A stretch of 64,000 nucleotides of DNA from Stenotrophomonas sepilia (GTDB taxonomy: Bacteria > Pseudomonadota > Gammaproteobacteria > Xanthomonadales > Xanthomonadaceae). Location: the NCBI RefSeq assembly GCF_003244875.1, contig NZ_LXXZ01000058.1, forward strand, positions 62,001-126,000. Reading direction: 5' to 3'. Of this stretch, positions 56,553 through 64,000 are shown piece by piece; the first letter of the stretch is position 1, and each line of letters begins with the position of its first letter. A model generated the notes under the pieces. It did not search any database. It was given only the letters and a program-made list of their open reading frames with translations, and was not told where the DNA came from. Both the position numbers and the translations under genes were made by a program.

Positions 56553-59500
56553 TCAGAACTTCCAGTTCACGCCGAAGTACAGCTGGCGGCCGGCGTACAG
56601 GTTGGACAGCAGGCGGGCCTGGCTGTCGTTGCCGATGTAGCTGCGCAGCTCGGACTTGGTGGCGTTCAGTACGGCGGCGGTCACCGTCCAGTCCGGAGTG
56701 AGGTTGTAGGCCACGTTCAGGTCAAGCTGGCTGTAAGGCTTGGTGTAGGTGGTCATGCCATTGTTCAGGCCGCCGACCACTTCACCACGACGGTTGTACG
56801 AGGCGCGCGCCAGGAACTTGTCGTTCTCGTAGAACACCGTAACGTTGGCCTGGTTCTTGGCACTGCCGACCAGCGGCGAGGAGCCGATTTCCTCGCCATC
56901 CAGCACGATCGAGGCCAGGTTGGTGTCGTTGTAGGTGTAGTTGGCCTGCACGCCCAGTCCGAAGTCGAACGTGTACTGGCCATACAGTTCCACGCCCTGG
57001 GACACGCCATCGCGGCCATTGGCCTGGGTCTCGTACTTCTGCACGGTGACCGACTGCCCGCCGACGTTCATCTGCTGGTCGCGCACCACCGGCACGGTGA
57101 AGTTGTCCACGTTCTTGCGGAACAGCGAAACACCTGCGACCGCGCCCGGCTTGAAGTACCACTCCAGGCCCAGGTCGAACTGCACTGCCTTGAACGGTTC
57201 CAGCGCCTTGTTGCTGCCCGAGCCGTACCAGCCGGGCGTGTCGGTGCCGCCGGTGACGCGGCGGTCGTTGGCGTACTCTTCGCTGATGTAACGCAGACCA
57301 CCGGGATAGGCGATGCTGGTGTAGCTCGGGCGCGCGACCACCTTCGATGCCGCGCCACGCAGCACCAGGTTGTCGGTGATGTCCCAGGCAATGTTGAAGC
57401 TGGGCAGCACGTCGGTATAGGTCTTTTCCAGCGACGACAGGGCATACACCTTGTCGCGCACCTGCGGGTCGGGCAGGCGGACGAAGCCACCCTGGCAGCG
57501 CAGGTTCGGGTCGGCGGCCGGATCATCGCAGCTCATCGGCGCGCCGCTGGCGTTGTCGACGAAATAGTCGTTGAAGCGCTCGACCGAATCGCTGGACTGG
57601 GCGAACTGCTTGGTCCGCACCACGCGCACGCCGATGTTGCCGCGTACCCGCTCAGTGCGGAAGTTGGCCTGGAAGTAGCCGGAATGGATCTTCTCGTTGA
57701 CGTCGTAGACGAAGTCTTCTTCGGTACGGTTGTGCGAGCCACCGTAGGTCTTGTTCAGGTAGTCGATGTAGGCCGGGTAGTTGATGCCCGGGAACACGTT
57801 GGCGTTGAACGCGCCGGTGATGTTGCTGATCGGGTTGGACAGGAAGAAGCCCGGTTGCGCATCGCCTGCGGTCGGATCGCAGCCGGCCTGGTAGCGATTG
57901 TTGTCATAGTCGGACGGATCCAGGCCCGGGCACACCCAATAGGTGTTGCCGGTGTTGCGGTGGACCTTGCCATCGCGGTACTTGGCGCCGAACTGGATCG
58001 AATCCAGCCAGCCGGCCTCGAACAGCTTGGTGACGTCGGCCTGGAAGTAGTTCTGCTTGACCTCGGTCTGCATCCACGACGAATCGGTCGAGCCGGTATC
58101 GACTTCGGCCACGCCCGCCATCAACTGCTGCTGCAGGTCCGGCGAGAACTGCACCGACGGCGTGCCGGTCAGGTCCCAGGCGGTGTACTGGTTGCCGGAC
58201 TGCCACTGGTTGCCCACCTTGCGGCGCGGCTTGGCCGACATGCGGAAATTCATCGACGGACCACCTTCGGACCAGGTGCGGCCGCCGGTGAACGAGGCCT
58301 TCCACAGCGGGCTGATATCCCAGTCGATGGTCAGGTCGGCGGTCTGCGACAGTGCCTTTTCCTTGCTGTATCCACCGGTGAGCTGCGGAGTGGGGATGGT
58401 GCAGTCGTCCGGGCCCCAGCCACCGGGTTCCAGGCCGGCTGCCGCTGCTTCTTCCTCACTGCAGTAATAGGTCTTTCCGGCCAGCTTCTGGTACTGCGCA
58501 CCCGTGGCGATGCTGCCACTCGGGTCGAAATCCAGGCCGTTGAGCAGGCGGCCGCCGGCCCAGTTGCCGTCCTGGTTGTAGCGGGCCAGGTTCCACTCCG
58601 GCACCTTCAGCATGTTCTGGGTGTAGTCACCCTGCAACTCGAAGCGGAAGTAGTTCGCGGTCATCGTGACGTTGTCGACCGGCTTGAACTGGAAGGTCAG
58701 CTGGCCGCCCTTGCGCTCGCGCTTTTCTTCCTTCACCGCGAAGTTCACCGAGGTCGGCATGAAGAATTCGCTGTAGTTCTTGCCAGCCTGGTTGTTGAAG
58801 CCGGACTGGCCCCACCAGTAGTGGATGCCATCCTGCTCCAGCAGGTTGCCGTTGGCATCGCGGGCCGTGGTGCCATTGCCGTACCACTGGTAGTCCTCGG
58901 TGCTGGCTTCCATGGTGCGGGTGGTGCGCTTCTGCTGGGTCACGCCGACGAGGACGCCGAAGCGCTCATCCTTGCTGTGCCACGAGTACAGCGCGGACGC
59001 CTGCGGATCGACATCGTGGCTGGTATCGGAGGTGGTGCCCTCCAGGTTCACGTAGCCGGAGTTGGATTCCATGTCCAGCGGGCGACGGGTATGCAGGATG
59101 ACCGTGCCGCCGATGCCGCCTTCGTCGATGCGTGCTTCCGGCGACTTGAACAGCTCCGCGCTGGACAACATGTTCGATGGCAGCAGGGTGTAGTTGAAGG
59201 AGCGTGTCGCTTCGTTGTTGGTCTCTGACGAGGCGACGAAGTTGCCGTTCAACTGGGTCAGGGTCAGGTCCGGCGCAAGGCCGCGCACACTGACGCTCTT
59301 GCCTTCGCCACCGCTGCGGGTGATGACCACGCCGGGCACGCGCTGCAGTGCGTCGGCCACGTTCTTGTCGGGGAACTTGCCGACGTCCTCGGCGGTGATC
59401 ACCTCGACCACCGCGTTGGCGTCGCGCTTCTGCTCGAGGCTCTTTTCAATGGCGTAGCGGTAGCCGGTGACCTGGACGCTGTCCAGGGTGGTGGCATCCT

Positions 59501-59621
59501 GCCCGCCGGTGGACGTGGCCTGTTGCGCGGCGGCGCCAGCCGGAATGACGGCGGCGGCCAGGGCCAGCGCGATGGCCAGCGACAATGCGTCGTGGCCGTG
59601 CGTACGTGTTGAATGCTTCAT
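56553..59621 (-). CDS. TonB-dependent receptor, Xanthomonas-Caulobacter type (TIGR01782-like)
   Basis: 1022 residues. Signal peptide (about 1-33), TonB box near TTLDSVQVTGYR, plug (about 45-170; EVITAEDVGKFPDKNVADALQRVPGVVITRSGGEG, SVRGLAPDLTLTQLNG) and beta-barrel ending in terminal Phe (YFGVNWKF). The FPDKNVADALQRVPG form is typical of carbohydrate-uptake receptors. Two LacI-type operators precede it. I chose the ATG at 59621 (MKHSTRTHG); one two codons earlier is possible. It is the probable import pore for a mannosyl glycan. Confidence 0.92.
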   Translation of the reverse strand: MKHSTRTHGHDALSLAIALALAAAVIPAGAAAQQATSTGGQDATTLDSVQVTGYRYAIEKSLEQKRDANAVVEVITAEDVGKFPDKNVADALQRVPGVVITRSGGEGKSVSVRGLAPDLTLTQLNGNFVASSETNNEATRSFNYTLLPSNMLSSAELFKSPEARIDEGGIGGTVILHTRRPLDMESNSGYVNLEGTTSDTSHDVDPQASALYSWHSKDERFGVLVGVTQQKRTTRTMEASTEDYQWYGNGTTARDANGNLLEQDGIHYWWGQSGFNNQAGKNYSEFFMPTSVNFAVKEEKRERKGGQLTFQFKPVDNVTMTANYFRFELQGDYTQNMLKVPEWNLARYNQDGNWAGGRLLNGLDFDPSGSIATGAQYQKLAGKTYYCSEEEAAAAGLEPGGWGPDDCTIPTPQLTGGYSKEKALSQTADLTIDWDISPLWKASFTGGRTWSEGGPSMNFRMSAKPRRKVGNQWQSGNQYTAWDLTGTPSVQFSPDLQQQLMAGVAEVDTGSTDSSWMQTEVKQNYFQADVTKLFEAGWLDSIQFGAKYRDGKVHRNTGNTYWVCPGLDPSDYDNNRYQAGCDPTAGDAQPGFFLSNPISNITGAFNANVFPGINYPAYIDYLNKTYGGSHNRTEEDFVYDVNEKIHSGYFQANFRTERVRGNIGVRVVRTKQFAQSSDSVERFNDYFVDNASGAPMSCDDPAADPNLRCQGGFVRLPDPQVRDKVYALSSLEKTYTDVLPSFNIAWDITDNLVLRGAASKVVARPSYTSIAYPGGLRYISEEYANDRRVTGGTDTPGWYGSGSNKALEPFKAVQFDLGLEWYFKPGAVAGVSLFRKNVDNFTVPVVRDQQMNVGGQSVTVQKYETQANGRDGVSQGVELYGQYTFDFGLGVQANYTYNDTNLASIVLDGEEIGSSPLVGSAKNQANVTVFYENDKFLARASYNRRGEVVGGLNNGMTTYTKPYSQLDLNVAYNLTPDWTVTAAVLNATKSELRSYIGNDSQARLLSNLYAGRQLYFGVNWKF

Positions 59622-59672
59622 TCCCATCTCTCCCTCTCTCCTGGATTGATCCGGTGACGTGGCACGGACAAC

Positions 59673-59686
59673 TTGAATCGATCTAA
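59673..59686. promoter_or_regulatory. LacI-type operator upstream of the second TonB receptor (site c)
   Basis: TTGAATCGATCTAA, 51 bp before the receptor start; identical to site e. Confidence 0.8.
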
Positions 59687-59794
59687 TTTGAAGTGACTTT
59701 GTCGCTGTCGCCAAGCAACTGCCAGTGGCGCCGCGCGCGTGGCCTGGTACGTCCTGTTGCTGCTCCCCCAACTCCCGGCCATCGCAGCGTCGTC

Positions 59795-59808
59795 TTGGAT
59801 CGATCTAA
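59795..59808. promoter_or_regulatory. LacI-type operator, distal (site d)
   Basis: TTGGATCGATCTAA, 122 bp from site c (start to start). The pair could loop. Confidence 0.75.
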
Positions 59809-60247
59809 GCGATGGGCGGGCGATTTTTAGCACGGGTCGCCCGCAGGCGCATGCTGCTGCGCAATATGGTACTGGCGTGGCGAAGGGATGACGGTTTGCT
59901 GAAATCAGTGAAATCGTTTTCGTGCGCAGGGGAGTGTGGGTCGGCAGGGCTGCGCCCTGCACCCGCGGTAGTGCCGGCCGCTGGCCGGCAACAGCCAAAG
60001 CCAAAGCCAAAGCGGCTCTGGGTTGTCTGTGGCTTGGCGGGGCGGTGTCGGACTGCGGGGACGGGTTTACGGCGTCCCCCGCAACCGGACCCACCCCGAC
60101 TCCCCACAGGAAACCGGCTTCTGCTGTTGCTTCTGCTGTTGCGGTTGCTGTTGCTCCAGCTCGTAGCAGGTGCAGGGCGCAGCCCTGCCGAACACCCCAT
60201 CTCATGCTGCGCCGCAGAATGCATTCGGCTGAACCTGCATGCTCTAC
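59809..60247. other. Intergenic region with mosaic repeats, no gene seen
   Basis: About 440 bp without a convincing gene. It holds a GTAG-headed TGCCGGCC repeat (59968-59990), a CAAAGC tandem tract, a TTGCTGTTGC/TTCTGCTG tract, ACCGGACCCACC and GCAGGGC...GCCCTGC elements like those at 36862-37160. Open frames through it have repeat-derived composition. Confidence 0.65.
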
Positions 60248-60261
60248 TTGAATCGATCTAA
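60248..60261. promoter_or_regulatory. LacI-type operator upstream of the mannosidase (site e)
   Basis: TTGAATCGATCTAA, identical to site c, 127 bp before the GH92 ATG. Confidence 0.8.
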
Positions 60262-60388
60262 ATTCACGGTCTGGTGGGTCGGGCGTCATTCCAGGGGGAG
60301 CTCTCTGCAGGTCAGGGCAGGGCTCAGCGGAACGGTGCCGAACGCCCCCGGCCGTCTGCCTCCGCGTCATCGACTACAGGAACCCGAC

Positions 60389-62854
60389 ATGCGCCCAGTG
60401 CCGTCCGCTCCCGCCGTCCCATTGTCCTCGCGCCCGCTGGTGCGCCTGGCCTGCCTGCTCGCGCTGTCGTCAGTGCCGGTGCTGCTGCAGGCTGCCCCGG
60501 CAGCGCTGGAGCGCGAGGTCAACACCTTCATCGGCAGCAAGGACGACGGCAACACGTTCCCGGGTGCGTCGGCACCGTTCGGCCTGATCCAGGTCAGTCC
60601 GATCGGCAGCCACTACTCGGGCTGGCGCTATGACGACGAGAAGATCCGCGGGTTCGGCCACTCCTTCCTGTCCGGCGCGGGTTGCTGGGAACAGGGCGGG
60701 CAGGTGTCGGTGCTGCCGGTGACCGGCTCGATCGGTCCGGGTGGCGATTTCGATACCGGCAATGCCAAGCAGTTCGACCACAAGGCCTATGCGTCGGCTT
60801 ACACCCACGATGGCGAGGTCGGCCAGGCCGGCTACTACAAGGTGCGCCTGACCAGCTACGGTGGCATCGATGCCGAGGCGACCGCGCGTACCCGTGCCGC
60901 GGCCGAGCGCTACACCTTCAGCCAGCGCAGCGGCGATGGCCACGTCCTCGTCAACGTCGGCCAGGCCAACGAGCGCCATTCGGTGATCGGCAGCGTGGTC
61001 GATGTGGTCGGCGACCGCGTGGTCGAGGGCAAGCTGGTCACCAAGAGTTTCTGCGGCGGTCATCAGTACACCACTTGGTTCCGCATCGAGTTCGACCGTC
61101 CGTTCAAGGCGCATGGCACCTGGGGCGAGGGCGGTGGCCTGCCGGGCGCGCGCCACAGCATGGAAGGCGAGCAGAAGCCGAACGGTGCCTGGCTCAGCTT
61201 CGACCTGGCCAAGGGCCAGTCGGTGACAGCGGTCAGCGCGATCTCGCACGTGGATGCCGAAGGCGCGCGCACCAACCTGCGCGCGGAGGGCATGCAGGGT
61301 GGGGCGCTGCTCGGCTTCGACCGCATGCGCGCGCTGTCCCAGCAGGCCTGGCGTGAGCAGTTGGGCCGGGTGCGCGTGCAGGGCGGCACCGCCGATGACC
61401 GCACCGTGTTCTACAGCGCGGTCTATCACGCGCTGCTGCAGCCGATGACCGGCAACGACGCCGACGGCCGCTACCGTGGTTATGACGACGGTATCCACCG
61501 CGCTGATGGCTGGACCTATTACGAGTACTTCTCGCTGTGGGATACCTACCGCGCGCAGAACCAGTGGCTGGCGCTGACCCGCCCGGACGTGGCGCGCGAC
61601 ATCGGCCGTACCCTGCTGGCGATCGACGAACAGGTCGGTTGGCTGCCGCGCTGGGGTTATGCCAACTTCGAGACCAACATCATGACCGGCGATCCGGTCA
61701 CGCCGTTCATGGTCGACCTGTGGCGCTTCGGCGCGCTCAAGGGCCGTGAATCGCAAGCCTGGGATGCACTGCGCCGCAATGCCTTCGGCACGCCACCACT
61801 GAACTCGCGCATGGCCGGACGCTCCGGCAACCCGACCTACCTGGACAAGGGCTATGTGGCCTACGACCGCGCGTTCCCGTCCAAGGGCATGGATGTCGAT
61901 CCGCACCATGGTGGTTCGGCCACGCTGGAATATGCGCTGGCCGACTGCGCGCTCTCGCAGATGGCCGATGGCCTGGGCCATGCGCAGGATGCGGCGACAC
62001 TCCGTGAGCGTGGCCGCAACTGGCGCAAGGTGTGGGACCCGCAGGTGCGCGATGCCGAGACGGGTTTCACCGGCTTCCCGCGCCCGCGCACCGAGGATGG
62101 CCAGTGGTACACGCCGGCCGATGGCCACTACAGTCCCCGTTCGCACCACGGTTTCCATGAGGGCACGGCGTGGCAGTACCAGTGGCTGGCGCAGCAGGAC
62201 GTGCCGGGCCTGGTCGAAGCGATGGACGGCCGCGAACAGGCCGGTCGCCGCCTGGATGCGTTCTTCGCGATGGACGCGCTGCAGGCCGATCCGCTCAATG
62301 CCGCCCGCAAGGCGTGGGTGGTCGGGCCGTACAGCTACTACAACCAGTTCCGCTACAACCCGAACAACGAGCCGGACCTGCACTCGCCGTGGCTGTACAC
62401 GCTGATCGGCCAGCCGTGGAAGACCGCGGCCGTGGTGCGTGCCGCGCAGCAGTTGTTCACCAATGCCCCCAATGGCGTGACCGGCAACGATGACCTCGGC
62501 ACGATGTCGGCCTGGTACCTGTTCAGCGCCATCGGCGTGTACCCGGCGGTGCCGGGCAGCGGCCAGTTCCTGCTGCACACGCCGCGCTTCAGCAAGGTCG
62601 AAGTGGACATGGGCAATGGCCGGACCCTGCGCATCGACGCGCCGGGTGCCGATGGCCGCCGCCTGCAGTACGTGCAGGGTGTGCGGGTCGACGGCCAGCC
62701 GCATGCACCGGTGTGGCTGGACTGGGACCGCCTGCAGCAGGGCCCGCGGCTGCAGTTCGCACTCGACGCGAAGGCGCCGGAGCAGGGCTGGGGCACGGCG
62801 GTGAAGGACCTGCCGGTGTCCTGGTGCGCGGCACCGGGCAGCCAGCTGCGCTGA
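60389..62854 (+). CDS. GH92 family alpha-mannosidase, exported
   Basis: 821 residues with signal peptide (about 1-30, cleaved after LLQAAP). The GH92 pattern is strong. It has NTFIGSKDDGNTFPGASAPFG near the N-terminus, FSLWDTYRAQNQW in the middle, the predicted acid Glu region HHGFHEGTAWQYQW (about 590) and GNDDLGTMSAWYLFSAIGVYP near 695. GH92 enzymes are Ca2+-dependent exo-alpha-mannosidases acting on N-glycan mannose. AGGAA gives the start at 60389. Divergent from the receptor with operators between, and upstream of the LacI gene. Confidence 0.94.
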   Translation: MRPVPSAPAVPLSSRPLVRLACLLALSSVPVLLQAAPAALEREVNTFIGSKDDGNTFPGASAPFGLIQVSPIGSHYSGWRYDDEKIRGFGHSFLSGAGCWEQGGQVSVLPVTGSIGPGGDFDTGNAKQFDHKAYASAYTHDGEVGQAGYYKVRLTSYGGIDAEATARTRAAAERYTFSQRSGDGHVLVNVGQANERHSVIGSVVDVVGDRVVEGKLVTKSFCGGHQYTTWFRIEFDRPFKAHGTWGEGGGLPGARHSMEGEQKPNGAWLSFDLAKGQSVTAVSAISHVDAEGARTNLRAEGMQGGALLGFDRMRALSQQAWREQLGRVRVQGGTADDRTVFYSAVYHALLQPMTGNDADGRYRGYDDGIHRADGWTYYEYFSLWDTYRAQNQWLALTRPDVARDIGRTLLAIDEQVGWLPRWGYANFETNIMTGDPVTPFMVDLWRFGALKGRESQAWDALRRNAFGTPPLNSRMAGRSGNPTYLDKGYVAYDRAFPSKGMDVDPHHGGSATLEYALADCALSQMADGLGHAQDAATLRERGRNWRKVWDPQVRDAETGFTGFPRPRTEDGQWYTPADGHYSPRSHHGFHEGTAWQYQWLAQQDVPGLVEAMDGREQAGRRLDAFFAMDALQADPLNAARKAWVVGPYSYYNQFRYNPNNEPDLHSPWLYTLIGQPWKTAAVVRAAQQLFTNAPNGVTGNDDLGTMSAWYLFSAIGVYPAVPGSGQFLLHTPRFSKVEVDMGNGRTLRIDAPGADGRRLQYVQGVRVDGQPHAPVWLDWDRLQQGPRLQFALDAKAPEQGWGTAVKDLPVSWCAAPGSQLR

Positions 62855-62862
62855 GCCGGACT

Positions 62863-62893
62863 GTGCCGTTCGCGCTGACCCAGCGAACGGCAC
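62863..62893 (+). terminator. Stem-loop between the mannosidase and LacI genes
   Basis: 11-bp arms GTGCCGTTCGC/GCGAACGGCAC around 9 nt, 8 bp after the stop. No T tract, so it may be a weak stop or an mRNA-end hairpin. Confidence 0.6.
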
Positions 62894-62950
62894 GGCACGA
62901 CACGGCCCTGATCCATTAGGCTTGAGCCTCCAGCGGAGTCCGGGAAGACG

Positions 62951-64000
62951 ATGAACGACAACGGCAACAGTCCCAGCAAGCGCGCCGGCAAGGCGGTGAC
63001 GGTGACCGACATCGCGCGCGCGATCGGCGTGTCACGGGCAACCGTGTCGCTGGTGCTGCGTGGCAGCCCGCTGGTCAACGTCGATACCCGGGCCAAGGTC
63101 GAGGCCGAACTGCGCCGCCAGCGTTACGTCTACAACCGCGCGGCGGCCAACCTGCGCCGTCGTACCTCGTCGAGCATCGCGCTGGTGATCAACGATCTCT
63201 CCAACCCGTTCTTCGCCGAGTTCGCATCGGGCGTGGACGAGGCGTTGGGCGGGCGTGGCTACGTGACCCTGCTCGGCAGCACGGGTGAATCGCCGGAGCG
63301 GCAGCAGGCGGTGCTGTCCACGCTGATGGAGCACACCCCGGCCGGCCTGATCCTGTCGCCGGCCGAGGGCAGCGATACCGCACAGCTGCGGCAGGCACTG
63401 GGCGCCAATGCCAACGTGCTGCTGTTCAACCGCGAACTGGCCGGGGCCGACTGGGACTTCCTGACCCTGGACAACCAGCACGGCGCCTATCTGGCCACGC
63501 GCCACCTGATCGAGCGCGGCCATCGCCAGATCGCCTTCTTCGGGGGCCACGCCGCATCCAGTTCCTGCCACCAGCGCCGCGCGGGTTTCCAGCAGGCGCT
63601 GGCCGAGGCCGGCCTGTCGCTGCCGCCGGGCTGGATGATCGAATCGGCCCCGAATCGCTTGGAAGCGGCAGCGCGCACCGATGAGCTGTTCGCCGATGGC
63701 CATCGCCCAAGTGCGGCGGTCTGCTACAACGACACCGTCGCGCTTGGCCTGATGCTGGGCTTGAATTCGCGCGGTATCCGTCCGGGCGGTGATTTTGCCG
63801 TGACAGGCTTCGACGATATTTCCGAGGCGTCGGTCGCGGTTCCGCCGTTGACCACGCTCACCGCCGACCCGCGCGAGCGTGGCCGCCAGGCTGCCGCGCT
63901 GCTGCTGCAGCGGCTGGACGAACCGGACGCGCCGCCACGGCGCACGGTTGCGCCGGTGCAGTTGCGCATCCGCGAAAGCAGTGCCGCACGACCGAACTGA
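62951..64000 (+). CDS. LacI-family transcriptional regulator
   Basis: 349 residues, complete, the stop being the last three bases of the window. N-terminal LacI HTH (about 17-42; VTDIARAIGVSRATVSLVLRG) and hinge, then a periplasmic-binding-protein-like effector domain (about 70-345; NDLSNPFFAEFASGVDEAL, ...FNRELAGADWDFL, VTGFDDISEASVAVPPLTT). It follows GH92 by 96 bp. I infer that it binds the TTGRATCGATYYAA palindromes and represses the glycan genes until a mannose-type sugar is present. Confidence 0.92.
   Translation: MNDNGNSPSKRAGKAVTVTDIARAIGVSRATVSLVLRGSPLVNVDTRAKVEAELRRQRYVYNRAAANLRRRTSSSIALVINDLSNPFFAEFASGVDEALGGRGYVTLLGSTGESPERQQAVLSTLMEHTPAGLILSPAEGSDTAQLRQALGANANVLLFNRELAGADWDFLTLDNQHGAYLATRHLIERGHRQIAFFGGHAASSSCHQRRAGFQQALAEAGLSLPPGWMIESAPNRLEAAARTDELFADGHRPSAAVCYNDTVALGLMLGLNSRGIRPGGDFAVTGFDDISEASVAVPPLTTLTADPRERGRQAAALLLQRLDEPDAPPRRTVAPVQLRIRESSAARPN

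Noticed and set aside
56400-59228. A 942-codon plus-strand open frame opposite the second TonB receptor
   Set aside because: The receptor has a full plug-barrel pattern on the minus strand. The opposite frame is Val/Gly/Ala-rich without domains.
59812-60261. Short overlapping frames in the intergenic region before GH92
   Set aside because: Their peptides come from the repeat tracts (poly-Lys/Ala/Leu) and lack ribosome sites.
60470-62893. An 807-codon minus-strand frame opposite GH92
   Set aside because: GH92 signatures establish the plus strand; the mirror frame has shadow composition.

Overview
The window looks like chromosomal DNA of a Stenotrophomonas maltophilia-complex bacterium (Xanthomonadaceae). 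The evidence is high G+C, many GTAG-headed palindromic repeats (SMAG type, known from this species), an APH(3')-II type aminoglycoside phosphotransferase, thrABC with a Thr/Ile leader, and a his operon headed by a TrpR-like regulator. I see no phage, plasmid, insertion sequence or CRISPR. The one tRNA gene, Arg-CCT, shows no sign of an integrated element.

Layout. 1-9 kb holds small regulator/effector pairs: an MBL-fold hydrolase divergent from a TetR gene with twin operators, a membrane GGDEF-EAL protein, an SDR-fold protein, aph(3')-II, DoxX, a TetR-DUF418 pair and an APH(9)-like kinase. 9-16 kb holds a five-gene minus-strand operon (DUF4190, methyltransferase, pyrD, murB, EamA), an ALDH7-SDR pair and tRNA-Arg. 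16-24.3 kb is a signalling island: a PAS kinase and single-domain regulator on the minus strand, then a plus-strand chain of hybrid kinase, CheR, CheB and REC-kinase whose ends overlap, followed by a BLUF photoreceptor. 24.3-29.4 kb has a BigR-like persulfide sensor with two YeeE/YedE half-transporters, an Ntn-hydrolase, a secreted duplicated-repeat protein, an AraC regulator and an EamA exporter.

29.4-34.5 kb is the threonine operon behind an attenuator-like leader. An FNR-type regulator and hisS follow. 37.2-44.7 kb is the full histidine operon, hisR-like regulator then hisGDCBHAFIE, nearly every junction overlapping.

44.8-64 kb is mostly catabolic. It has a phosphoesterase, glk, glycosylasparaginase, cutC, two TonB-dependent receptors, a GH92 alpha-mannosidase and a LacI regulator, with a CueR/CopA/CopZ copper module in the middle. 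Five copies of a 14-bp palindrome (TTGRATCGATYYAA and close variants) lie upstream of glk, both receptors and the mannosidase. They mark a candidate LacI regulon for glycoprotein-glycan use, which I consider the most interesting system here.
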